From NCBI GenBank assembly GCA_029891345.1, contig CM057009.1, forward strand, positions 309,507,666 through 309,571,665: DNA of 64,000 bases, given 5' to 3'. The position numbers and the translations under genes were made by a program. Positions within the stretch are counted from its first letter, which is position 1, and each line of letters opens with the position of its first letter. Positions 31,227 to 41,830 of the stretch are shown piece by piece. The stretch comes from Dryococelus australis. Taxonomy: Eukaryota; Arthropoda; Insecta; Phasmatodea; Phasmatidae. The notes below the pieces were generated by a model that did not search any database, was not told where the DNA came from, and saw only the letters and a program-made list of their open reading frames with translations.

Positions 31227-31617
31227 GTGGAGGAACCCACCCTCGAAGTGGCGGGGATAACTTATAAACCAGATTTTGTCTGGGCAACTAGTAGGGATGT
31301 TTTTGTGGTCGAGATGACAGTAAGGTATGAGAAGGGAATAGTCTGGTCGATGTCGACCAGGAGTAGATTGAAAAGTACAAGGTGTTGGAGGATTAGGCAG
31401 GGAAAAGATTCGATGGAAAAGTTATAGAGATGTGATCCCAACCACTTTGGAGGTGAGGGGAGTTGTCCCTAGAGAAGTAATGAAGAGAATAGAAGAATTA
31501 GGAATAGGGTCTGAGGATTTATACAGAAAGTTAAGTTTCAGTGTGTTAAGGAGATCCTTAGAGATCTACGTGGGATTCATGGATGGGAAAGTGAGAAACG
31601 AAGAGGTTTTTAGTTGA
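31227..31617 (+). pseudogene. R2-type restriction-like endonuclease relic
   Basis: The reading GITYKPDFVWATSRDVFVVE and MTVRYEKGIV shows the KPD...(12 residues)...VE-T-VRYE signature of the restriction-like endonuclease that nicks target DNA; a glutamate stands where most R2 proteins have aspartate. After a frameshift at about 31,425 the C-terminus reads LEVRGVVPREVMKRIEELGI and LSFSVLRRSLEIYVGFMDGK, ending at a natural-looking stop at 31,617. The catalytic residues look preserved but the gene is broken upstream. Confidence 0.88.
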
Positions 31618-34121
31618 GTGTTCGTTCGGTCCATTGCCAGTCAATTTTAAATGTTATTTTCTAAGTGTTTTGTTAACGAGTTATTTTAATAATTGGAATT
31701 GTTAATTTTTCACATGTTTTTATGACGATTTTGTATTAATGATTCTAAATTGTTTTTAATATTTTGTATATCTTAATGGTAATTTTTAATGTCTTGTAAT
31801 ACTTATGAATTATTTTATAATTCTTTTTAGAAGGTAGTTGTTTCTCTTTTTTGTTTTTGACAAATTTATTTGAAATAATTTCAATATGTTTTGTAAATCA
31901 TGTGGATATTTTAACATTAAAATTTTAATAAATTTAGATATTTATTATTTTATTGAGTGGAGTAAGTATTTTTATTCTTGTACATATGAAATTGTTATAT
32001 CATTTTAATATGTGGAGAACGTAAATATTATTTCTATCGTCCTATTGTTTTAAACCTCAATAGTATCATTTTGAGTAATAGGCCAGTTTTTTTTATTAAG
32101 TCTTAAGAGTATTTTAATGTGTTAGAGTTAAGGTTTGATGTGAATTGTTGGTAAAGTTTTTATAACAACTGCTATGTGAAAACGGGCCCTCCAATATAGT
32201 ATTTTAATTGTGTATATGTTGTAATTGTAACAATGCACATTGCATGTCGGAATGGGATATTATCCCCCTTTTGGGCTGTGGTCGAAAAGCCCAGGATAAA
32301 TGACATTTTATCCCCTGGCATCTGAATATGATGATGTTATAAGATCGACATATACTTGCATAAACTGTAATATTTAATACTCGGGTTGGTGTATTCTGGC
32401 TTCCCAATATGCCTTTCTAAACACTGAGATACAATTCATTGATATATACATTCAGCACTCAAGAATATACATGGTCGTAAATATGTGGCAGGTATTTGTC
32501 AGATGTAAGGTACGTCGGCCTTATACCTCCTCGACAAGCGATAATAAATGTTCACAAACACATATGTTCAATAATACGTATGATTATTCAACACTGGAGA
32601 TGTGATGGTACAGGATTGAAAATGTAAGCGGTCATGCAGCACAAAGCCCTGGATAGACTTAAGCTGTAAAAACGTTGTAGACATAGTGAAAAGATTTAAT
32701 TATCAAATTATACTGGAGAAGCCCATAGTCTGCTCCGGATGGGAGGTATACTCGGACGTGCACGAAAGAAATGGAAGTGTTTCAGAAAAATTAAAGTCTA
32801 CTGGAAATTACATGATGAGTGCTAAGATGCTTCACATCCGAGTTGCATGGATGCGACCTGCCCTGACACCTGTTGAACCAAGACTAAAGGGGTTGGCATG
32901 GCATGGGTGATGCCTGTAACTGACGCTGCGCTATAACAAAAATGTCCCCGGATAAAAATATTATGTGAATGATGTGAAACATAACACTTCATGAAACATA
33001 CATTAAATTGCATGCCATGTTAGATACCTTAATAAAATACAAACACTAGTTATAAAAATTACATGCAGCTATGTTTTATATTATTTGATATTTTTGCTAG
33101 TTGAGTCTTTCTGTTCACTGGAGGAGAAAAACATATAAAAGCCCTCGTAAACTTTCAAACTACATAATATACATTAATTTGGGAAAACTACTAAGTAAAG
33201 TTTATTTTACAAAAAATATTTCGAGTAATTTTTATTTTGCACAGTTCCAAAGGTGTATATCAAACTGCAAACATCAACACAACATTTTACTTAATTTATT
33301 AAACGGTTTGAATAAAAGAGCTCACTATCAGCCACCAATTTCCCTTATTTTTATGCTTCAGATGCACTGGTCACTTTTCAATAATATTAAAGGATTGCTG
33401 AGATTCACGTGACCACATGGCTGGCTCTTTGCAACTTCACTGCTACGTGACTTTAATTGGGATTGTATCACATTCATTTACTGGGCGATATTTTAATATG
33501 GGGCTAATTTTCAGATCTTAAGTACTCTGAATCAGACTCGTTTTAAATAATTACGCCTTGTGGCATATACGGCCGTTGCACTGATACACTTAGTGGTGCT
33601 TCGTGTTGTGGCCTTCGGCAGTGCGCTGAGCGGCTAGCACTCTACAGTTTGTAGCTTTTACCTAGACCACTAGATGGTGCACATGGGTGCACAAGGGCTA
33701 GACTGTCAGGCCTGGACCTCACCAGTTCCTTTAATTAAACCGAGTTTTCTTATGCAGTAGCCTGGTGTATATAGAAGTTGTTATTAGGTTAAAATTGTGT
33801 TGGAACATTTATAAATCATTTTTAACTTATTAGGGTTAAAGGAAGAGGTTGAATGATTGAAATATGCAATGATTCATTATTAATGCAGAATATTGGCTCT
33901 CTTAAACCAGTTTAAATATAATGCTTAAAAAGTTAACAGCTTTTCTGCATTTTTGTCACTAACATTGGTGTAATTTTCTCTAACTTCGGTTGCATAAGTT
34001 TTTTTTTCTGAGGGCAAGGGATCATTTTTTAAATCTTATTGCATAATTGAAATTTGAAAAATGTAGTCATGCAGTTTTTGTTAATAAAATTAAGTTCAAG
34101 CCCTCTCGTTTGTTGTAAAAC
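31618..34121. other. AT-rich stretch; possible R2-type 3' UTR at its start
   Basis: 31,620-32,200 is extremely T/A-rich and may be the 3' UTR of the R2-type element. No gene was recognised in the remainder. Short ORFs at 32,686-32,910 and 33,101-33,412 have no motif. Confidence 0.4.
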
Positions 34122-35048
34122 CACTCATATCTTCAACCATTTCTTCCATACAAGTTCTTCGCTCAGCTTTAATGCATGGTCACACTTGAAGCAGATATTT
34201 GAATCCTGCCAGACCGACTCCTCGCAAGACCTACCCATAAAATACCCCTAAATGATCACTAAATGACCACTAAATAGCCCCTAAAATACCCCCAAATGAC
34301 CCTTAAACCCCTTCTTCTCCTTGACAACTAAATGAAACCTGATGACCTATTATGACCCCTAAATGACCCCTAATGACCCCTAATAAACCCTAAAGTGCCC
34401 TAATTACACCTAAATGAGCCCTCCTCATTCTCTTTCATATAAACAAATCAAATTACAAATTTTTTTATTAATTCTGGTGAAAATAAATATACTTTGTGAA
34501 TCTGTGAATTTCAGAAATATTAATAGATTGTACATTCGCCACTTGCTCATATGATAAACAAACACTCCTACACACATGCACACACACCACAATCAGCCCC
34601 ACAATCACCACAACTATCATCACCATAATAAATACCACAATCAGCACTGCATGCCACAATCAGCACTGTATGCCACAATCAGCACCACATTCACCACAAT
34701 CAGCACGACGTGCATTACACGCACCAGAATGAGCACCTCAATCAGATGTCATTTAGAGTTCCTTTTAGGGGTAATTAGGGATCATCGGGTGTTCTTAGGA
34801 GTCATTTAGAGTTCGAGGAGGAGGGGTCATTAGGGTTCATTTAGGGATCTTTTTAAGTGTCATTAGGTGTCATCAGGGCACTAGAGTTCATAAGGGTCAT
34901 TAGGGGTCATTTAGAGGTCAATTAGGGGTATTTTATTGGTCAGTCTTGTGAGGGGTCTGTCTGGCAGGTGTCAGTTCTCTGCTTAAATGTTGACCATGAT
35001 TCAAATCTGAGCAAAAAACTTGTTTGGAAGAAACTGATGAAGATATAA
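34122..35048. mobile_element. Fold-back element with long inverted arms built of an 11-12 bp repeat
   Basis: The left arm (about 34,122-34,420) and right arm (about 34,745-35,048) are reverse complements at roughly 75-80% over some 300 bp. Matching outer blocks include ATATCTTC, TTTCTTCCA(T/A)ACAAGTT, GCTCAG and CCTGCCAGAC. The inner part of each arm is a degenerate tandem of CTAAATGACCCC (plus strand left; GGGGTCATTTAG right). The 320-bp centre contains a second degenerate tandem, CCACAATCAGCAC (34,588-34,735). No transposase lies inside. This architecture matches fold-back or SINE-like palindromic DNA elements; family unknown. Confidence 0.8.
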
Positions 35049-35164
35049 CTGCATGGTAATATCAATGAAATAGATAAAATGTATGTTTGAATGGTGGCAT
35101 AAAAATGTTTAAATCTTACTGACGAAATATGTTAGTAAACTTTTATATTGAGCAGTAGCTAGGC

Positions 35165-35985
35165 AAAGTGAGATGCACATGTCGCCACTGTGGTAAGGAA
35201 TTCGGCTTTTTTTTTATGAATATGTTGCAAGCCAAGTATTGTACGAAGTCTAATGTAGAGCTTACCTCTACAGATGGAAAATTACATGGAAAGCGGTGTT
35301 GCTACTGTGTAAAGATCTTCAGCAAAAGCTGACGTTCTTGTCGGCTTGAGATAACGGCTTGTACGGAGAGTCCTTTTCGTGCTATGAAGCATTACGACAT
35401 TGGTCCCATGCAATTTGTGCAAGGCGATACATTGAAAGAACATAGCGAGATATGCAAGGATTCATCTACTGAGAGTCGCAAGTGTTTCCGTCAATACCTC
35501 TTGCTGCATCGATGGGTACCAATTCGACAGGTTATTGTGATGAGAAAGTTAATGCCAAAGACGGAATGAGTGCAGTAGAGTCGGTTTGTTTGGAATGTAC
35601 ACTTCCAAGATGTTCGCATGAAGTCGACGAACTTAAAAATAAATAGTCATCGGCTTTAATTACTGATGATGAACATACACCTACAACAAAGAAAAGTAAA
35701 CTTGGTACAGAGGACGAAACAGGAGGCGAAGAGATGATGTTAAAGACGATCATGGCGATTTTCTCTATGTGCTGACACACCCCTCAACACATTTGCTGCA
35801 ATGACCGAAATGGAGAAGGTAGAAGACACAGAGAATATTGGTGACATAATTCCCAAAGACCCGAATGAACTTGTTGATAAACTCAGATATGTGATTGACC
35901 TTCAAAAACGTGGGTATAACTTAAGCATTGCTGAGATATCTTCAATAATTAGTAAACTGAAGGAACGAGGATATATCGCATGATG
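35165..35985 (+). pseudogene. Unrecognised zinc-finger-like ORF relic
   Basis: On the plus strand the start reads CTCRHCGKEFGF, then GKRCCYCVKIFSKS: two C-x2-C half-fingers spaced about 40 residues apart, the second followed by a stop. Another frame continues as RAMKHYDIGPMQFVQGDTLK and EHSEICKDSS with possible His/Cys ligands. Near the end a coherent acidic open frame (35,801-35,983) gives NELVDKLRYVIDLQKRGYNL and SIAEISSIISKLKERGYIA, helical and ending at a stop. Several frameshifts separate the parts. I do not recognise the family; a transposon-encoded or virus-derived zinc-finger protein is possible. It lies just 120 bp from the fold-back element and 35 bp before an AATAAA-like signal. 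Confidence 0.45.
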
Positions 35986-35989
35986 TAGT

Positions 35990-37950
35990 GAACTGCTTTC
36001 TTCTGAAAGTTTAATTACAAAATAGCAATAAATTATTACTATAAAATTATGGTTTCTTCTTTATCTTTTGTGCTGTATCATTTTATCGGTAGTGGAAGGA
36101 AAATTCCGATACAGGGACACATGCTTTAGGCAGTGGATCGGTGTATCTGACCTTGACCTAAATATTTCCCATTTTTTCTCAAAAAATAGCTCGTTTTCAC
36201 ACAAAATAGTACTTTTCAGCCCTGTTTTCTACAAATTTCCAATTTTTCCCTATACATTTTCCGATTTTTCCTAAAAATGCTTTCTCCTCATTCTGAGTGA
36301 TTGAAAGCATCAGAAAGCAAAAAAAATGAGCCGATTTTAAGATTTTGGGTGGCTTCCTTAATGCTTCGAGCCTACATAATAAGTAGTCTATAAATTTTTT
36401 TAACAATTATTTTTTAATTTAAATATATTTCTACAATTAAAAAATCTATTTATATTTTCGTAATTAAAAAATTAAAATATATTTTATAAAAAAAATAAAT
36501 ATATTTTTATAATTAAAAAAATTAAATACATAAGCACTACCCCACTACACACTATAAATCATGATTTCACACTAAAATAAAAAAATAATGTAAGCGAAAT
36601 TACGAATGAAATGTCGGCGGAAACACATTAAAATTTTCACTGTGCTACAGGGACCCTGCAGGCAATCAAAGCTATGGCACAAAAAATAAAATATTGAAAA
36701 AATTGACAGCAGCATACTTTATGCTACGATTAAGCAATGGCGCATAAACCTGTGATAAAATAGTTTATACATATAGCTGCGAGGAAAGGTATATGGTGTG
36801 TGTCATTTAATAAAATTTCCAACTGCTAACGAACTGGTAACAGGTGAAGCTCCTTCCAAGTAGTCATTGACATCAGGCAATGCCAACCTTAGAAGACTCG
36901 CACATTCAGTTAGTAGGGAAACAATGTAAAGTTAAAGTAAGTAGTGAACACAATATGCCAAGAAGCGGCTGGCCAAAGGGAATTTCGAATGGGCACCAAA
37001 CTGAATTTAATTTTACAAAATTCTACATAAAATGTCTTTAGATTAGCCCTGGATAACGTGACCCACATCCTAAAGTCAAACACAATCTTATGCCACCAAG
37101 TCTTTACCTGCACACACGCAGCTCCTGACAGGGAGACCCAGCGAAAAATAAGAAGTGAAGTGACCCGAAAAAACGCCTTACAGGCATATATAAACACTGT
37201 AGCAAACCTTAGTGCATGCAAGGGGAAGGAGAGGTTGGGGTGGAACATGGAAAATAAACACCGAGGAAGGAAAATACAGAGAAGTAATCGATAGGCGACA
37301 TCACAGCAACTCCGCCCACGCACATGAGGGAAAACCTGACCTCACAATGTCATTGAGTTTCCCGAGTGTAATAGCAATGCGTTTTCAACCCCAAAAGCAG
37401 AGTACAGTGTGTAACTAAAAGAATCATTCGATTTATCAAGGCTAAAACCTTTACATGAATGTAGATATGGCCTCGCTGCAAATTGTAAAATACACATAGA
37501 AACATAAATATAATGATTTGGGGAAGTCGGCGGCAAGGCGATCTGGGATAGGAGCCAGGTGCCGGCCGCCCACCATGTTGTGACGTCACCCAACCGCCAT
37601 ATTGAATCTGGGCGACATTGATGCATGAGATTGACCCTGTGCCCAAGACCTTGAATGACCTTGAACTCAAGAAATCCAAAAAATTGCAGAGAAATTATGA
37701 AATCCCAAAAAATACATAAAAGTGAAAAAAATTGAAGAAAAAAAATTTAAAATTGAATTAGATCTTTAACCTTACCCCATAACTGTGTCCCTACAAAAAC
37801 CACAAAATACTATATATAAGAAATAAATTAAAATCTTCCAATCAGTAATAAATAATATTTAAAATTTATTGTTAAAATGTTTATTTAAAAAACTCACATT
37901 TCCGGAGGTTTTCCCAACACCTCATCCATCAAATGACTGACCCTCGACAA
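35990..37950. other. Non-coding stretch with an AT minisatellite
   Basis: At 36,418-36,525 about four copies of a 27-30 bp AT-only unit (AAATATATTT...ATAATTAAAAAA) occur. 36,150-36,290 has loosely periodic TTTCC(A/G)ATTTTTCC blocks. The segment at 37,550-37,680 contains CCATGTTGTGACGTCACCCA, a CRE-like TGACGTCA palindrome. No gene was recognised; ORFs at 36,910-37,679 have no motif. Confidence 0.45.
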
Positions 37951-38091
37951 TGTTTCTTATTGGTTAATTAGTGGGTTCCCCTCCAATCCCACCACCAATG
38001 TTTCTCATTGATTGATTACTTGTGCTCGCTTCACCCCCTAAAAGTGTTTTTATTGGTTGATTACTCACGCTCGTTTGACCCGCCCCACAAA
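37951..38091. repeat. Three ~47-bp tandem units with ATTGG(T)TGATTA
   Basis: Three units begin at about 37,951, 37,999 and 38,045, each starting TGTTT(C/T)T and containing ATTGGTTAATTA, ATTGATTGATTA or ATTGGTTGATTA, then a C-rich end (CCCC(T/C)CC-like). Two of the three contain an ATTGG, the inverted CCAAT box. Confidence 0.75.
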
Positions 38092-38129
38092 AACAAGCCA
38101 GTTTTCATACCACATTGTAACACTACATG

Positions 38130-39470
38130 TGTGTAACATTGGGTGGGAATCGGTTGATTTGTCCTCGAGATATGGCTTAAAAATAATATTTTTCATGTGA
38201 CGAGCTTCATAAACAGAGTACATAATGTCAAAGTTACGCATTAGCACATTAGATTATTCTCATTCATACTACCAGTATTCAAAGTTAATTTGAAAACGAT
38301 TACATAGTTTTTTAGATATTAGAACTACAATAAAAATGATTTTGAAACCATCATTATAAAAATGTGTCTCTGTCACACTTAACAAATACATAAATTGACC
38401 TATCACAGTACATATTCTTCGCAAATTCGGCAAGAATCAGTCCATTGTTTCCCGAGATATCACAAAATCTAAATTTTTCATGTGGGGTTATCTTACAAAA
38501 TGGCGAATGAATGTGGCTCTGTATAAACCAATTTTATGGTTGTAGTATATAGTGCCAGCGTACGAATTTATGAATTTATTTATTTTGGAAATAAGTGTCT
38601 GACATATCTCAAGCATATCAGCTAACATCACCTACCACAGTATTAATTGTTTTCTATATTGGGTAGGAATCGGCAAATTGTTTTTCTATATATGACCTAA
38701 AGTTTTACTTACTCACGTTGCATTATTTTACAAAATGGTGGACAAAAGGGGCTCTGTGAAGACACAGTTGGTGTTTGTTATATATACTGCCAGCACACAC
38801 AGTTAAGTTGGAATTGATCACATGGTTTCGAAGATACTACACTATCATATCTAGATGGCCGCCATTTTAAAAATAAGAGCCGGACATGTCGCAGTACTCA
38901 TTGTGTGTCCAATTAGGTAACAGTCTGTCACAAAATATTTATTAATTTATTTAGCGCTATCTTAGAAAACGACGGACAAAAATAGTTGTTTATTGACTTA
39001 TATGGAGCTTGTAATATACTGTCATTGTACAAAATTTGGTTGAAATGGATAAAACTGTACAGTAGTTATTCCGAATAAGACTAAATATTTTTATGGCTGC
39101 CATTTTGAAAATAAGTCCCAAATTAAGTTCAATTACTTACATTAGCTGGTCTATCGTAATTTTACATACGTGTCAAATTTGGTGAAAATTGTTAAGTATT
39201 TTTCGAGGTATGGCATAAAAGCTTTATTTTTTCATGTGCTTTATTTTATCATCCAAAATGGAAGACCAACAGCAATATTCACCCCTGATGTCAATGCTTG
39301 CAGCTATCGCTATCCGCCTCCAAAATTTGGTTTAAATCAGTAGAATGGTTTCCCAGATATAACATATCACTCTACATTTTTTATGGCGGCCATTTTGAAA
39401 GTAAGTGCCCAACGTGGTCGAAAACTATAAAATTCAGGTGCATTTACTTAGTACTGCAAGTGTACCGAGT
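38130..39470. repeat. Diverged array of about five ~240-290 bp modules
   Basis: Recurring landmarks in the same order are AAATTTGGT(T)GAAAT or GGG(T)AGGAATCGG, TTTC(C)CGAGATAT, TTTTTCATGTG, ATTTTACAAAATGGCGGAC-like, TATACTGCCAGCAC and CCGCCATTTTGAAAATAAG. The last occurs at about 38,855, 39,096 and 39,385, and a weaker form at about 38,575. Modules are related at perhaps 60-70%, with the third best kept. No coding frame runs through. It looks like an ancient tandem of unknown origin. Confidence 0.65.
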
Positions 39471-40179
39471 TTGATAAAAAAATTCGGTTAAACACGTTCA
39501 AAAATCGAAGGGGGAGGGGGGGTGGGGGAACGCACAGAAACACACACGGCACACACCATCATGCACACATACTAGCACGCATGCACACAGAGAAGAGCCA
39601 TTTCATAAGCCTTTATTTCCTTTGGAAAGTTGGCTAGAAATTATATAATTCTTTATAGTTTTGCAACACTTCATACTATTTTACTTCGAATTAAATAACT
39701 TTTCGTGTAAAGTAAATATGAAGTTTTGCATAAAAGTTATAAAGCTAATATTACTTTATGTGAACATATCAATACAAGTGTAATAATATATTTCGTTTTT
39801 GCCATTTACTATAAATAGTTACACCATTCATTTTTAAAACGAAAAGTCTACGTCGTTTGTGTTTTGCATGCAGGGTCTATAATGAGTAAAAGAATATAAT
39901 CTTTTAAAATGGTTTGAAAGTTGCAGATTGTTGGTCCGGGAAACCCCATCCCATTAAAACGATCGTGGTGAAAGGCTCCTGGAAAACACCAGTGCGTCAC
40001 GACCGGGGCCGTGAACTTCTGCCAACTGCTGCCAACACACCGAGCCCAGCCGACGTCCAACTGAAATAACGAAGCATGTAAGCGCGAAGCGTGACCGTCC
40101 TGCTGCGGGTCGCCGACTCCTGGACTCTTTGTCCTTGAGATGTCATCTGACCACGGAAATCCCCCATCAAAGTTTCTGT
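39471..40179. other. Non-coding stretch
   Basis: A G-rich patch (39,508-39,529) and a CACACA-rich stretch (39,535-39,592) are present. The ORF at 39,848-40,255 minus is unsupported. No gene was recognised. Confidence 0.5.
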
Positions 40180-40901
40180 CACACGCTAAAAAAAAAAGTT
40201 TTCTTGAATCGTTCAAAGTTTGAGGCCACCAAATTAATCGTTTGTAGATGGGCAACGAAATATTTTACTGTTCTTGTTTGGCTGCCCCAAACAAAGATTT
40301 GGTTATTGCAACCAAAGATTTCGTTGGCTCTGCGTGCAATAAATCGTTTCAGTTAATATATATTAGAAGTAGCCCTACCAAGATTAGAACCCAGGTCACC
40401 TCCGCCAGTTCGCTACGCCCTGGCAACCAAGCTAAAGTGACTACTGGAAAATCGAAATGTTTTCAAATACTGGGCACCGTCCGCAAATAAATATTTCAAG
40501 TTATGCAGCTATTTTTTTCTAGTTTCCCGTTGAACTTGTTTTATTGGCATTTACGTACCATTGCTAAGCATCACTTAATGCACTGACAAACACTGTTACT
40601 ATCCTAATTGCCACAAAATAAGCGGGAACAAACTCTCGAGCTGTATTTTCGGACGAAGGACAATCAAATGAGCGGTCAAACAAATATATACATTTTATTC
40701 ACCAAAATGCTTTGTTGACATTCTAATTTCTTTTGGCTTAACACAGGGCTTTGATTATTCAAAGATGTATTTTGTTAGATGAACAATATTAATTTTGCTG
40801 CTTTTCAAGCTTTGTTCACTCAACATAATATTTTGTTGGGACCGCTAAATAAATTTTGGCCTTATACAAAGAAATATTTTGCTGGCGTATCTTTCAGTGT
40901 A
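40180..40901. mobile_element. Putative MITE with ACACTGAAA-type ends and TTTTGTTG-like subrepeats
   Basis: The left end CACACGCTAAAAAAAAA and the reverse complement of the right end CATACACTGAAAGATACGCC are an imperfect inverted repeat. Inside each end are AACGAAATATTTT and AACAAAATATT-like blocks and GGCCACC/GGCC. This arrangement, short ends plus scattered CAACAAAAT motifs, resembles a type of insect MITE I have seen. There is no coding potential. Ends and target duplication are uncertain. Confidence 0.5.
40381..40446 (-). repeat. tRNA-like segment inside the putative MITE
   Basis: On the minus strand TTTAGCTTGGTTGCCAGGGC (A-box-like) and CTGGGTTCTAATCTTGG (B-box-like, GGTTCTAATC) lie at tRNA-like spacing. 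It may be a SINE head or chance resemblance; no acceptor stem forms. Confidence 0.4.
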
Positions 40902-41404
40902 TGAACGTTTCAGAGTGCGTGTTAACGTTCTAACTTACAAAATGTTTATGTGCAAATCTCCCGTATTGCAGGAATCCACGAGTCCTTGCCCCAGCGAGAA
41001 CTCTTGCCACCGTGTTAGGGCCCTGGCATCCTTTTCCTACTTTGATTCACGAAAAAATACCCGAGGACTTCGTTATTTTGGCACGTTTACTACGGGAAAA
41101 AGCAGCTTCCTGCAAATGGCCTAGCGTTTCTTCTTGTAAATCCGACTTTAAAGAACACCAGTTCATTGCTTGACCACGGCATGGTTATCGCACTGCTGCC
41201 CTCAGATACGCTAACCCCGTGAGGTACGCGGCCTCTTGTTTCCCATTTGCCAGCCGAAATTCGGCGGAACTGCGCACTTCCGGGACCTTGGTCAGCAGCA
41301 GCTAAGTTCCTGTCCCAAGGCGGCCGCCGACTGCAACATCCTTTAACGGGCGTGTCTAGGCGACTGCGTGTTTGGAGAAGAGAAATGATGTAACCAGTCA
41401 TGGA
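40902..41404. other. Spacer leading into a CpG-rich patch
   Basis: No feature was recognised; CpG content rises after about 41,170. Confidence 0.45.
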
Positions 41405-41830
41405 GCTTTTCTCTTCGTTTCTCTACGTTAGCACGCATGGGACCCTGCAGTCTTCCCCCTCCATCGTCAGATCAACTTGCTTTCTCTTCGCGGTGCGCCT
41501 GCCCCACGCCTTCCGTCCTCCGTAATTTTCCAGGCTACTTTATTCCTTGCGCAACGGGAAACCTGCACAGTACTCCTCTCGGCCGTACTCGCAGTCAACC
41601 TCCGTCACCGTCGACAGAACTTCCTAGTCGCCGACGCGAGGAAGACGATCCCGTGCTTCCGGCGATCGCGAAGTGCGCGCGAGTGCTGCCTGCATCTTGC
41701 AATCTCATCGACGCAGTCAGCAAGCAGAGCTTGTCAGAGGGCTACAGTGCAGAGGTAGTGCCCGAGCTCTAGCTCTCCACATCACAATCAAGGACTAGCA
41801 CTTGAACCTACTCCGACTGTCGTAAGTGTT
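41405..41830 (+). promoter_or_regulatory. CpG- and pyrimidine-rich patch, possible promoter or first exon
   Basis: This stretch contrasts sharply with its AT-rich surroundings: many CpG (CGGCCGTACTCGCAGTC, GTCGCCGACGCGAGG, GCGATCGCGAAGTGCGCGCG) and long C/T tracts. At 41,818-41,827 CTGTCGTAAGTG gives a good splice-donor-like GTAAGT. Open frames to 41,772 exist on two frames but carry no known domain. It could be the 5' exon of a host gene on the plus strand, or a decayed GC-rich element. Confidence 0.35.

Larger units (their letters stand above)
30085..31617 (+). mobile_element. 5'-truncated R2-type non-LTR retrotransposon (restriction-like endonuclease clade)
   Basis: The copy begins in the RT palm and carries the RT thumb, a CCHC zinc finger and a PD..(D/E)-type endonuclease in the order unique to R2/R4/NeSL-group elements. 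The closing phrase VLRRSLEIYVGFMD matches the position of the C-terminal RGSL-like end of R2 proteins. It is broken by several frameshifts. The flanks show no 28S rRNA sequence, so it is not at the rDNA site used by classical R2. A long AT-rich stretch after 31,617 may be its 3' UTR. Confidence 0.85.

Noticed and set aside
36910..37679. Minus-strand ORFs of 94-137 codons
   Set aside because: No motif, overlapping frames, composition consistent with chance.
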